DNA of 64,000 nucleotides from Flavobacterium ajazii (GCF_010614725.1 NZ_JAAEHL010000011.1:1-64000); one strand, 5' to 3'; counted from the stretch's first letter, positions 1 to 8,462 are shown. Notes: generated by a model from the letters alone, not told the origin. Translations and numbers: made by a program.

Positions 1-948
1 AATTATTACCCTTTTGGGATGAAGCATAAAGGATATAATACTGTTTCTACATCAACTAATCCGGCTTTAAAATATAAATACAATGGAAAAGAACTGCAAG
101 ACGAATTGGGACTTAATATGTACGACTATGGAGCACGTAATTATGACCCTTCATTAGGCAGATGGATGAACATTGACCCGCTGGCTGAATTATCAAGACG
201 TTTTTCTCCTTACACTTACGCACTTAATAATCCTGTTTATTTTATTGACCCAGATGGAATGTTGGCTGAACCACCTGTTGGATTCGAGGCAGAAGATGCA
301 ACTATTTATAAGGATAAAGACGGAAGTTGGATATATTCCAAAGAAGATGCAACTTGGTATGGAATGTTTGGAGCTAAAAATATAAGTAATAGAGTTCAAC
401 TAGATGATGTTGTTGTTGAGTATGACTCTAATGAAGGCACTTACTTTGATAAAGATAATAAAGGTTCGGGGGAATATGGTCCATACATACCAGATGCAGT
501 AGGAATAAGTTTAACAGTTAGTGTAAATACAGGCATTTTTGGAAGCTTTGGTGGAAATATTGGTGGTGCCATTGACGTTCATAATAATGTAGAAGGATTT
601 GTTGGCGGATATGGAGATATTGGATATAATGGAAGTTTAGGTATTCCTAAAATAACTTTTGGAGCAAGTATTGATTTTCACGATAGTTATAATGGAAATG
701 ATGGTTCAGTTCTTGCAAATTCAATTCCTGGAGGTGTACTTGGCAATTTAGGTGGTGAAAGTCAAAGATACAATGGAGGTCTTGGACTTACTGGTGGATA
801 TTCTTATTCTTTAGACCCAAATACACAACAAAAAGCGGATTATGGAATTGAAACAAAAAGTATAGGCTTGGGATTTGGAATAAATGCACAGGCAGGAAGG
901 GCAAGAAATTGGACATTTACAGAAATTTATAATAACCTTACCAATTAA
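1..948 (+). CDS. Rhs repeat-associated core protein, 3' part (5' end outside window)
   Basis: The reading frame is open from base 1 (NYYPFG...), so the gene starts upstream of the window and the ATG at 19 is internal. The first ~87 codons are the conserved end of the Rhs core, with the motifs NYYPFGM, ELQDELGLNMYDYGARNYD and the closing DPDGM near base 260. About 229 variable codons follow, as expected for the polymorphic toxin tip of Rhs proteins. This tip contains a DDVVVEY segment and then a long glycine-rich, alternating-hydrophobic stretch that looks beta-rich; no known nuclease or deaminase motif is visible. A small lipoprotein follows after 16 bp, the usual place for immunity. The core is similar to, but clearly diverged from, that of the Rhs protein ending at 30663. 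The toxin activity is not recognised. Confidence 0.9.
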   Translation, partial: NYYPFGMKHKGYNTVSTSTNPALKYKYNGKELQDELGLNMYDYGARNYDPSLGRWMNIDPLAELSRRFSPYTYALNNPVYFIDPDGMLAEPPVGFEAEDATIYKDKDGSWIYSKEDATWYGMFGAKNISNRVQLDDVVVEYDSNEGTYFDKDNKGSGEYGPYIPDAVGISLTVSVNTGIFGSFGGNIGGAIDVHNNVEGFVGGYGDIGYNGSLGIPKITFGASIDFHDSYNGNDGSVLANSIPGGVLGNLGGESQRYNGGLGLTGGYSYSLDPNTQQKADYGIETKSIGLGFGINAQAGRARNWTFTEIYNNLTN

Positions 949-964
949 AACTCTCTAAATTAAA

Positions 965-1312
965 ATGGCAAAAAAAATATTATTAATATTAACATCAATT
1001 TTATTATCCAATTGTGGCAAAGTTGATTGTAGTAAATCTGTAGATTATTATAGACAAATGGATATGAATTTCGTTATTCTTGACAAAAAACCATTAAATC
1101 ACGGCAGAGAAGTTAATTTTAAAATAAAAAATAATTTAAATAATAGAGATGAAATGTATTGTGAAGAAAACACTTGGTTTGCGTGGCATTATGTAGATTT
1201 TGAAGTGGGAGATACAATAATAAAAATTAAAGGGAAAACTACTTTTAGTATTCATAAGAAGGGTAAAATCTTGTCATTTCCTTATGAATGTGATGGTACA
1301 ACTTATAAATGA
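965..1312 (+). CDS. Small lipoprotein downstream of Rhs; candidate immunity protein
   Basis: A 115-residue protein with a hydrophobic N-terminus ending in a lipobox-like LLSNC, so Cys17 is probably lipidated. The rest is a short beta-prone domain with Cys at several positions (CGKVDC, MYCEEN, YECDG), which could form disulfides in the periplasm. The family is not recognised. It begins 16 bp after the Rhs stop on the same strand and is probably co-transcribed, so by analogy with Rhs toxin-immunity pairs it may protect the cell from the upstream C-terminal domain. An envelope location would fit a toxin acting in the periplasm or membrane. The immunity role is inferred from position only. Confidence 0.65.
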   Translation: MAKKILLILTSILLSNCGKVDCSKSVDYYRQMDMNFVILDKKPLNHGREVNFKIKNNLNNRDEMYCEENTWFAWHYVDFEVGDTIIKIKGKTTFSIHKKGKILSFPYECDGTTYK

Positions 1313-1319
1313 GGTAATT

Positions 1320-1430
1320 TACCCCGCTCAAGAAACCTGAAGGCTCGGAAATGCCGTAATAAAGTCGTGAACGATGGTGCGGTTTTGTAAACCGTGCCCG
1401 CAAAGAGAATCGACAAAGATTAGAAAAAAG
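1320..1430 (+). ncRNA. Candidate structured RNA or 3' leader element
   Basis: After the lipoprotein stop there is a comparatively GC-rich stretch without a credible reading frame. Its core is a 10-bp stem at 1376-1385 / 1389-1398 closed by a TGT loop. Two adjacent pairs in this stem form only as G-U in RNA, so it is not a DNA palindrome, which favours a transcribed structure. A strong intrinsic terminator follows at 1431-1456. It may be a small RNA processed from the Rhs transcript or the 3' UTR of that operon; no known RNA family is recognised. Confidence 0.35.
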
Positions 1431-1456
1431 AAACCGAGCAATTGCTCGGTTTTTTG
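1431..1456 (+). terminator. Rho-independent terminator of the Rhs/lipoprotein transcript
   Basis: A 9-bp stem (AAACCGAGC / GCTCGGTTT) with an AATT loop is followed by a T-run. It is placed correctly to end transcription of the Rhs locus on the + strand. Confidence 0.85.
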
Positions 1457-1459
1457 TTG

Positions 1460-1674
1460 TTAAGAAAGTTGCTGTTGCAAATTAGCTTTTAGAATGAAAG
1501 CATCCAGAAACTCTTTAACGAGCGATTTTTTTTGGTCGTTTAGTTTCCCCAGCTCCCAGCTCTCCGAAGAGTTCTTTATGAAAAGCTGCTCAAATGTCTT
1601 GTGAGACAGCCTCTTTTTATTTTTAAGTATTTGTTTTTTTTATGAATACAAAGCGTGTTGAGTTTTTGATCCAT
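1460..1674 (-). pseudogene. Frameshifted small gene, possibly the tail of a regulator
   Basis: On the minus strand an ATG at 1674 opens a frame beginning MDQKLNTLCIHKKNK. After an A-rich stretch the coding potential continues in another frame through RLSHKTFEQLFIKN and KSLVKEFLDAFILK to a TAA at 1460. Total length is 215 nt, which is 71 codons plus 2, consistent with a single indel in the poly(A) tracts around 1620-1640. The C-terminal half is a charged amphipathic helix resembling the tail of small Bacteroidota helix-turn-helix regulators, but this is a weak impression. The segment 1560-1597 recurs at 16289-16326. Confidence 0.35.
1560..1597. repeat. Dispersed 38-bp repeat, copy 1
   Basis: This stretch (beginning CTCTCCGAAG) matches 16289-16326 at 33 of 38 positions and is related to one arm of the palindromic element at 14221-14275. 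On the minus strand it reads TFEQLFIKNSSES and lies inside the frameshifted gene at 1460-1674. Confidence 0.6.
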
Positions 1675-2008
1675 CAAGAGGTTTAGTGAAATTTAAACAA
1701 AACATAAATTTTAAAAAATGTTTAAAAAAAAGTTGTTTTTAGTAGGTGGTATAGTATTTATTGTGGAGTAAAAATGGAAAATCTATATGTTTATAAAATA
1801 AAATTAAACTTATCCTTATTCCAGTTGTTTTTTACGCAGTGCAAATATTATAATTAAATGTAGCTTATTAAGTTTACGCTCGGCTCTATAAAACTATATC
1901 AAATTAAAGAAACAACAATCTATTTCTTGTTAAAAAGTGTATTTCTATGCATTACTGTTAGGTAAAAAACTTAGGATTATTGTTTAAGCTAATTTTAAAA
2001 CATCTTCC
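1675..2008. other. Gene-free AT-rich stretch
   Basis: No convincing gene. The only notable item is a 17-codon hydrophobic mini-frame on the + strand at 1718-1771 (MFKKKLFLVGGIVFIVE), which looks like the beginning of a signal peptide without a following protein, possibly another remnant of this toxin locus. Confidence 0.4.
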
Positions 2009-2330
2009 ATGACAGACTTTACAAAAACTGGATGAGCTATTTGGAAGATAGCAGAATGCAAAATAACAGACTATGAACCTTGGGACTCAGTTGAAAACGG
2101 GATTCTGTTTTGGGATATTAGATTGAAAGTAAAAAAAGCAAAATATATGCGCATCATTGACCTGTAATTTAGATCTTACTTTTTATAATATACCAGCATT
2201 GAGTACTTTTTTATTAGGATAATTTACAGATGAATGTATCGAAATGTCTATTTTACAGGAGCAAAATGAGGATAATGAAGAATTATATGAAAAGCTATGG
2301 CCGGTTATTGAAGATCTTGGCTCTTGGTAA
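2009..2330 (+). pseudogene. Decayed small gene with in-frame TGA and a frameshift
   Basis: From the ATG at 2009 the frame reads MTDFTKTG, meets a TGA at 2033, then continues in the same frame with protein-like sequence (AIWKIAECKITDYEPWDSVE... RIIDL) to a TAA at 2165. A second protein-like piece, ending EKLWPVIEDLGSW, lies in another frame at 2229-2330. Together they look like one small acidic protein inactivated by a stop and a frameshift. Position after an Rhs module suggests a lost immunity or orphan protein. Its 3' end overlaps the convergent gene at 2305. The family is not recognised. Confidence 0.35.
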
Positions 2331-3861
2331 ATAAAGTACTATCATTAGAATTTGTAGCAGGAAAATAGGTGGTTAAAAGATTTAAGGTTGTTTCATAAAT
2401 TCCTTTTCGCCTCACTTTTGCAAGTAACCAGGACAGGAAACTCATAATTAAAATATCTTTCGGGCCATTTTGTGCATTAATTATAAAATCTTCTATTTCT
2501 TGTTGGAATTTTTGTGTTTGAATGATTTCGGGCTTCATTACATATTGCTCGATAAACAAAAGGTATTGCATAACGCGTTCTTCATTTACTGTCAAAAGGT
2601 ATTTTTTATAGCGTCGTTTAAAACTTTTGATTCGTGATAAAGCCAGTTCTGTGTTTTCTTGCTGTGTATGCAGAAGGATTTCGACAAGACATTTTTTTAT
2701 GGTCCAGTCCATGCCCATCTTTTTTTCGTACCAGCTGTCGGTATGGTTTAATTTTATCATTTCTTTTACAGCATTACGTCCTGCGTCTTGCTGTATGTAA
2801 AAAACAATCAGCATAAGACGGATATCATTACTGTCATTAGGATCTGCTTTTTTGTTTGAAGAAAGAGCTTTTTCGGCAATTTCTATTGCTTTTTGTGAAT
2901 GACCGAGATAATTTTCATTGAAAGCCAATAACAGAAAATATCTCAGGCAGAATCGCTGATAATACTTTCCGGATTGTTTTTGAAGTTCAGTGAACATTAA
3001 ATCAAGATAATTCATGGATTTCGTAAAGTGACCATTGCGAAAATAGAAGTTGGCTATAAAATACAAGATGTAAATATGATAGTATAAATGACGGTCTTTC
3101 AAATCTGTTTTTTTGCTAATGAACCGATAGCTTTTAATAACAAAAGACTGTATAAGAGAATAATTGTTGTTTATGGAGGCATATTCGTTGGCAATAAATA
3201 AGATTTGATACAGCGATTTAAAGGTCAATCCCTGTTTTAATGATATGCCATGTGTTTCAATAGTGTTTTTTATAACAGCCTGAAAATCTACAATCCGGCC
3301 TTCATGATAAATACCGGCAAGTTCACGTCGTAAAACAGCATAACCTAAATTCAGCTGTTCCTCATATTCGAGCTGTTTTTTATTGATTTTAAACTTCTCT
3401 ATTGTTTTTTCGATGGGGTCTGAAAGATTGAAATGGGCAAATTGTATTTGTGTCAGATAGATTTCATTGAGGAGGCTGAAATGTTCAATGTTCAATGCAG
3501 TCTCTTCGGCTTTTGCCAGGCATTTAAAAGCTGTTTTTATCAATTTATGTTCAAAAAACAAACGGCTTACAACAATAAGACGAAGTGTTGCATTTTCTTG
3601 CGAATTATCATTTTCAAAACTTCGGTTCGCCATAAAATCGATCATGTTATCATAGAGCCTTTTTCGAAGTGCATGATAAGCGTCAATATTTTTTTTGTTT
3701 TTTAAAACACTTTTTTTATGTTTTATATCATCAGTTTTTAAAGAATCGAATAAAGCTATATTGCCTGTGTCTTTACGCTTATTCTTTTTTGAGAGATACT
3801 GTTTGAATGCCTTTTTTTCTGTTTCATTCATCATGTTGGCTATTTCCTGAAGTGCATTCAT
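2305..3861 (-). CDS. Uncharacterised helical (TPR-like) protein
   Basis: A 518-residue protein with no signal peptide and no membrane segment. It is Lys/Gln-rich and appears almost entirely alpha-helical; from about residue 60 onward there are repeated Tyr-, Ala- and Leu-containing helix pairs of the kind seen in TPR solenoids (for example segments around FCLRYFLLLAFNENYLGHSQKAIE). The N-terminus (MNALQEIANMMNETEKKAFK) is cytoplasmic in type. No catalytic motif is visible. It is transcribed alone, divergently from yiaA with about 127 bp between them. A scaffold or regulatory role is possible but the function is unknown. Confidence 0.75.
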   Translation of the reverse strand: MNALQEIANMMNETEKKAFKQYLSKKNKRKDTGNIALFDSLKTDDIKHKKSVLKNKKNIDAYHALRKRLYDNMIDFMANRSFENDNSQENATLRLIVVSRLFFEHKLIKTAFKCLAKAEETALNIEHFSLLNEIYLTQIQFAHFNLSDPIEKTIEKFKINKKQLEYEEQLNLGYAVLRRELAGIYHEGRIVDFQAVIKNTIETHGISLKQGLTFKSLYQILFIANEYASINNNYSLIQSFVIKSYRFISKKTDLKDRHLYYHIYILYFIANFYFRNGHFTKSMNYLDLMFTELQKQSGKYYQRFCLRYFLLLAFNENYLGHSQKAIEIAEKALSSNKKADPNDSNDIRLMLIVFYIQQDAGRNAVKEMIKLNHTDSWYEKKMGMDWTIKKCLVEILLHTQQENTELALSRIKSFKRRYKKYLLTVNEERVMQYLLFIEQYVMKPEIIQTQKFQQEIEDFIINAQNGPKDILIMSFLSWLLAKVRRKGIYETTLNLLTTYFPATNSNDSTLFTKSQDLQ

Positions 3862-3988
3862 ACGGATAGTTTTATTAGGATAAAAATAATAAAATTAATT
3901 TTATATCATCAGTTTTGTAAATAAATTGATTTTCACAACTTCTGTTTCATGCTGACATTTGCCTCATAATTATAAAACATAAAAAATT

Positions 3989-4462
3989 ATGGAACCGCTA
4001 AAATCAAACGAATCAAACAACATTTCAGAATTAAAAAATGCAGGATTTAATAATGGATATATCCCTTTTAAGCCAAGTGCAGCCTTTGTGGGGGCATCCT
4101 GGATGACATTAATTATAGGGATTGCTTCCTATTGTATTGGTCTTAACAATTCGGATATGGCTTATAACGAAAAAGGATACTATTTTACAATTCTTCTTTT
4201 TGGGCTTTTTTCTGCAATATCAGTGCAAAAAAGCGTAAGAGACAGGCTGGAGGGCATCCCTGTAACCGATTTATATTACGGTCTAAGTTGGTTTAGTACC
4301 GTTGCTGCTGTAGTATTACTAATAATTGGTCTGTGGAATGCCGATTTACTGCTCAGCGAAAAAGGATTCTTCGGAATGTCTTTTGTATTAGGACTGTTTT
4401 CTGCTCTTGCAGTGCAAAAAAACACCAGAGATCTTAAACAATATGAATCGACTAACATATAG
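3989..4462 (+). CDS. yiaA: YiaA-like inner membrane protein
   Basis: A 157-residue protein made of two copies of the yiaA/B two-helix unit. Each copy ends in a similar signature: LFGLFSAISVQKSVRD around residues 73-88 and LGLFSALAVQKNTRD near the C-terminus, each preceded by paired hydrophobic helices (four membrane segments in total). The soluble N-terminus of about 30 residues is hydrophilic. The family is an inner membrane protein of unknown biochemical role, in some bacteria linked to stress. It stands alone, with the divergent helical protein gene upstream and hairpins downstream. Confidence 0.85.
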   Translation: MEPLKSNESNNISELKNAGFNNGYIPFKPSAAFVGASWMTLIIGIASYCIGLNNSDMAYNEKGYYFTILLFGLFSAISVQKSVRDRLEGIPVTDLYYGLSWFSTVAAVVLLIIGLWNADLLLSEKGFFGMSFVLGLFSALAVQKNTRDLKQYESTNI

Positions 4463-4472
4463 TTTTTAGCGG

Positions 4473-4535
4473 GCCTCATTACTGACACAGAATTGTGCAG
4501 TTTTGAGGTTTTCTAAACTTGAGAATCAAGTTTAG
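4473..4535 (+). terminator. Paired hairpins downstream of yiaA
   Basis: An imperfect stem (CCTCA...TGAGG with inner CACA/TGTG) is followed by TTTTCT, then by a perfect 10-bp hairpin (CTAAACTTGA / TCAAGTTTAG, GAA loop) at 4513-4535 that lacks a T-run. The first is the likelier terminator for yiaA. Confidence 0.45.
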
Positions 4536-4648
4536 GTATATTTGTTGATTTGGGATTAAGTTATTAGTATGTAGTTGTTTATATTGATAAAGAGCAGCCG
4601 TAAAAAGTGTAAAAATGATAAAGTAAAAAAAAAGTAAACACAGATTAA

Positions 4649-4692
4649 TTAAAAGAGCCGCCTCAGAAATAAAAACTGAGCCGGCTTTTATT
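4649..4692 (-). terminator. Terminator of the amine oxidase/decarboxylase operon
   Basis: An inverted repeat of the form TAAAAG..GCCG.CTCAG / CTGAG.CCGGCTTTTA lies 40 bp beyond the stop of the decarboxylase-like gene. T-rich flanks on both sides would allow bidirectional action. Confidence 0.6.
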
Positions 4693-4732
4693 TATGCTGA
4701 CTTAATGTTTTAAAAGTTAACTTGTTTTAAAG

Positions 4733-6493
4733 CTAGCATAAGCTCCAATCTTTATCCAGAAATTCATCTTCTCCGGGTTCCTCTGTTTTATAAGCAATGG
4801 CTTCCGGAATAGACGTTTTTGGTATGTTTACATGTATAATGGTATTTTCCTTAATCCCTTCAAGCTGTGTCAAAACTTCCTCAAGTTCCTCAAGGCTGCT
4901 AATTTCAAAACCTTTGCCTCCAAATACATCAACGAGTTTTGAATATTTCCAACGATGCATTTCGTTGTAATTGTAAACTTCGTTTAAATCGGGAACGCTG
5001 TATTCTACCTTGTTTGCACCACGAAATGGATTAGGATTAACAAGCATTTGTTCGATTCCATAAATACCATTATCCAAAACAAAAACAATGGTATCGTGTT
5101 TAAGTTTGCTCTGTGTAGATATAGCCTGACAGGTTTCCTGAAAAGCACCGTCTCCAACAAATACTACCGGTCTTTTATCAGGTCTGGCGCATTTTATTCC
5201 CGTTGCTGCAGGAACAGAATATCCTATCGAAAGCCATGATGCCTGTGCTATGAATCCGTTAGGTTCTGCAATACGGATGCCCTGAGCACCCAATAAAGGG
5301 AAGCCCGCATCGGCAACGACTATATGTCTTTCGTCTATAAAACTATTGATTCGCTTGAAAAATGTATCATAAGTAAGCGCCGGTTTCCCTTTTTTCGTGA
5401 TTCTGTTATCAGCTAAAAAAAAGGATTCGGGTAGCTTCTTAGAACCATACATTTCGTAAGCGCTAAAGGTAACTTTTATAAGTTCCTCTTTCAGGAATAT
5501 AATAAAATCTCTTAGCGATACATTTGCTATATAAGAAGCACCAATCCTTACACCGCTGTGATTGGCAAGTACAGTATCTTCTTTCCAGACATCAAAACCG
5601 CCCAGGTTTTTGCCGGTAGTCCATACACCAAGACCAATTTTCAGCTGGGCTTTTTCGAATTGTTCCTTGACATCTTTTGGCGATGCCTTACCATTAAAAA
5701 CACCTTTGAACTTAGGATGATTTTCGGACACGATTGATTTCCCGAGTATAGAGGTTACAAACTCAGTATTGGTAGTTTCGATCAAATTCAGAAATTCCTT
5801 TTGAATACCGTAGCGCTGGATTTCAATACCGCCCCAGAAAATAATTTCTTTTCCACTTGCCATTGCAGCGACTCTTTGAGCTGCCTTGCGTGCACTGTTT
5901 TTGCATTTAGAAGTTTCTTTTTCTGTTAATGGAACAGCAGGCGGATCGCATTCCATTCGCCATGCATCTTCAAAAACTTCAAGATAAACAGGTCTTCCGT
6001 ATAAAATACAGGCATTTAGTACCGCATCAATTTTATAGGGAGCATCTGATGAACCTGTTACTTGTTCGGCTGCAACGGTAACATTTCGAAATACATTGAT
6101 GTTACTGTACATATCACCTGTCATATGTGATGCCAGCATGCCCTGAACGAGGCTTCGCTGCTGATCTTTGTTGGTTGGAGCTCCATTAATGACAAGTACA
6201 GGGCAATGCTCTACATAAGAACCTGCAACCGAATTAAGCAATGTAAATGCTCCCACGCCATATGTTACCGCTACTGCAGCAAAACCATTTTGACGTGCGT
6301 AAGCGTCTGTACAATGTCCGGCATTTATTTCATTTGTGTCGTTAACGATTTTAATTTTTGCTTTTTTGTCTTCGTGGATAGTATTTAAAAACGGTGCAGT
6401 ATAATTGCCTGCAATTCCAAATAAATGCGTAAGTCCTAATTGTTCCAGACGTATTTGCAGGTATTTTGCAACGGTGATTTTATTCTGTGACAT
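4733..6493 (-). CDS. ThDP-dependent alpha-keto acid decarboxylase-like protein
   Basis: A 586-residue enzyme of the pyruvate/indolepyruvate decarboxylase family. Visible features are the N-terminal pyrimidine-binding domain with the conserved Glu55 (TNEINAGHCTDAYAR), a central domain, and the C-terminal pyrophosphate-binding motif G447-D448-G449 with Asn475, followed by GIE481 that matches the active-site Glu of pyruvate decarboxylases. Two catalytic positions differ from classical members: the usual GD at the N-terminus reads GN (Asn30), and the region expected to carry the His-His dyad reads LASH (120-123). The amine oxidase gene ends 1 bp upstream, so the two are co-transcribed and probably act in series: the oxidase makes a 2-oxo acid or imine that this enzyme processes. 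Substrate unknown; an aromatic amino acid route is plausible. Confidence 0.85.
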   Translation of the reverse strand: MSQNKITVAKYLQIRLEQLGLTHLFGIAGNYTAPFLNTIHEDKKAKIKIVNDTNEINAGHCTDAYARQNGFAAVAVTYGVGAFTLLNSVAGSYVEHCPVLVINGAPTNKDQQRSLVQGMLASHMTGDMYSNINVFRNVTVAAEQVTGSSDAPYKIDAVLNACILYGRPVYLEVFEDAWRMECDPPAVPLTEKETSKCKNSARKAAQRVAAMASGKEIIFWGGIEIQRYGIQKEFLNLIETTNTEFVTSILGKSIVSENHPKFKGVFNGKASPKDVKEQFEKAQLKIGLGVWTTGKNLGGFDVWKEDTVLANHSGVRIGASYIANVSLRDFIIFLKEELIKVTFSAYEMYGSKKLPESFFLADNRITKKGKPALTYDTFFKRINSFIDERHIVVADAGFPLLGAQGIRIAEPNGFIAQASWLSIGYSVPAATGIKCARPDKRPVVFVGDGAFQETCQAISTQSKLKHDTIVFVLDNGIYGIEQMLVNPNPFRGANKVEYSVPDLNEVYNYNEMHRWKYSKLVDVFGGKGFEISSLEELEEVLTQLEGIKENTIIHVNIPKTSIPEAIAYKTEEPGEDEFLDKDWSLC

Positions 6494-6494
6494 C

Positions 6495-8216
6495 TTAAAT
6501 AGGATTATTCAGGTTACCAGTATTTTCGTTAACTTCAAGTGCCGTACGGATTCCTGACTCGATCGCACCTTCAATCCATGCATGTTTCAAAGAAGTATGC
6601 TCTCCTGCAAAATGTGCTTTTCCTTCCCATTCGGTTGAAATGATATGTTGCTGTAACAAGTGTAGCTGTCCCGGATTAAATATTGCCGCTTCACCATAAG
6701 CATATGGATCGCGCATCCAGCTTTGTGTTGCACCACCAATTAATTTCCCAGCTTTGTCCTTACGATTTTTGATACTCGAACTCACTACGGCAAGGTCAAT
6801 GATACGCTGTTGTTCCTTCTCGTCATCAGAGTGCATGATGGCCAGATTTTTAAGTGCATAAAAATATCGGTCGTCGTCGTCCATAGAATCCCAGCGGCTT
6901 GCTTCGTCAGACCAGCAATAAGAGGCCAGCATGACGCCATGTCCTTTACTTCCTAAATCATTGCTAGGGTAGTAGGTAAAACGGTTCGAAAAGTCAGTAA
7001 TTGTACCACCGCCCACAATATTATAGGGTGCTTCTTGCCACCATTTTTCACGAAATTCAAGTAATATTTTAGTAGCAGAATCGTAGTGCAGTTCACGTAT
7101 TGCTTTTCTTTTAAGCTGATCGAATTGAGGTGTTACATACACATGTCTTAATGCAGAAAAAGGGATGGTGACAATTATTTCATCAAATTCCAGATCGCTA
7201 ACTGGCGTTTTTAATGCTTTGAACCCAGCGTCTTCATAATATTGAAAATCACGCTGAACTTCAATATCCACTTCTATTTTTACTTTGTTGTTAACGAGCA
7301 TCATTTTGGTCATTCTGCAGTCAAAATAGGTGTTTTCTTCAAGATGATGGGCTTTAAAGAATGCATTTGGCAGCATGTCGCTTCCGCCCACAATTTCCAA
7401 AAAACGGGTAGAATCTTTGATGATATTTTGCTCAATAAAACTCTGGATAAAATCATAGGCCATTCTGGACTCCAGATTTTGCATTACACCAATCATTTCG
7501 ATGGCATTTTCTGAATACATCGAATTTTCCTTTAAAAAACGACGCATCGAATATTCTCCGTAACGCTCGATTAATATTGGCCAGTTTTTTTCTGGGTCTT
7601 CAGCAATAAAAGCCTTAAGCGGATTAATGAGATTGGCCATTAACAGGTCGGCACGCATGTTTTCACTGCTGCCGAGATGAAAGTCCAGTAATTTGTTTAC
7701 ATCAACCTTTGTAGTTTTATCTTTTGGGATATATTGATTCTGCACAACACGTTTGCGGTTAACATAGAAAATAGAATTTCTGGTAACTTCAGGCTCTGGT
7801 TTAGAAGAATCGGCCTGATGCGCAATTGCCTGTTCCTTATCTACAGAGAGATAATAAAAAGGTTCTGTTTTAAGTCCGAGTTTATCAATGTATTTTAAAA
7901 CCATTTGGTGTATGGTCGGGATACGCATCGCACCGGCTTCGCCATAAACACTGTCGTCTTCAAAATATTTTTTCTCCTTAGAATTTCTAAAAGTTTTAAT
8001 CCTGCCGCCAACACGGGTATTTGACTCGACAATCGTAACTTTATGCCCAGCTTGTTTTAATAAAGCTGCGGCTACCATTCCGGCCATTCCGGCACCAATG
8101 ATTAATACATCTTTTGGTTTATTCGTACGAGGAATTCCTTCGTCGATGTATTTTAAGTATTGCTGTATAATTGGGTCGTTGTCTTCGTCGAGTAAGCCGT
8201 GTAAATAGTTTTCCAT
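6495..8216 (-). CDS. Flavin amine oxidase / L-amino acid oxidase-like protein
   Basis: A 573-residue FAD enzyme. The dinucleotide-binding motif GAGMAG lies at 41-46 within VLIIGAGMAG, followed by an acidic strand end (IVES) and the GGR motif (RVGGRIKTFR) typical of amine oxidases. The C-terminus has the second FAD contact (HFAGEHTS followed by WIEGAIESG). There is no signal peptide, so it is cytoplasmic. The family covers amino acid oxidases, tryptophan 2-monooxygenases and polyamine oxidases; the sequence alone does not fix the substrate. It is the first gene of a two-gene operon with the ThDP enzyme, which starts 1 bp after its stop, so an amino acid to 2-oxo acid to aldehyde pathway is the simplest reading. 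Confidence 0.88.
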   Translation of the reverse strand: MENYLHGLLDEDNDPIIQQYLKYIDEGIPRTNKPKDVLIIGAGMAGMVAAALLKQAGHKVTIVESNTRVGGRIKTFRNSKEKKYFEDDSVYGEAGAMRIPTIHQMVLKYIDKLGLKTEPFYYLSVDKEQAIAHQADSSKPEPEVTRNSIFYVNRKRVVQNQYIPKDKTTKVDVNKLLDFHLGSSENMRADLLMANLINPLKAFIAEDPEKNWPILIERYGEYSMRRFLKENSMYSENAIEMIGVMQNLESRMAYDFIQSFIEQNIIKDSTRFLEIVGGSDMLPNAFFKAHHLEENTYFDCRMTKMMLVNNKVKIEVDIEVQRDFQYYEDAGFKALKTPVSDLEFDEIIVTIPFSALRHVYVTPQFDQLKRKAIRELHYDSATKILLEFREKWWQEAPYNIVGGGTITDFSNRFTYYPSNDLGSKGHGVMLASYCWSDEASRWDSMDDDDRYFYALKNLAIMHSDDEKEQQRIIDLAVVSSSIKNRKDKAGKLIGGATQSWMRDPYAYGEAAIFNPGQLHLLQQHIISTEWEGKAHFAGEHTSLKHAWIEGAIESGIRTALEVNENTGNLNNPI

Positions 8217-8462
8217 GATTAGGTGGTTTAATTATTGGTTTATTCTTTTTGTGAATCAAATTCTGTAACAAATAAAATCAGTAAAATCCGAATTTTCACG
8301 AGTAATTCTACCTGTTTTTATGTTGCAGAATAAGAGATTTTCATTTCTCCCGATCAAAAACACTATTTTTTTGTATTGCACAATCTTGTTTTGTGTCTTT
8401 TTTCTTGTAATGTGTAAATTTTATAACAGCCGCCTTCTCGCTATTTACGTTTTATCTTAAAC

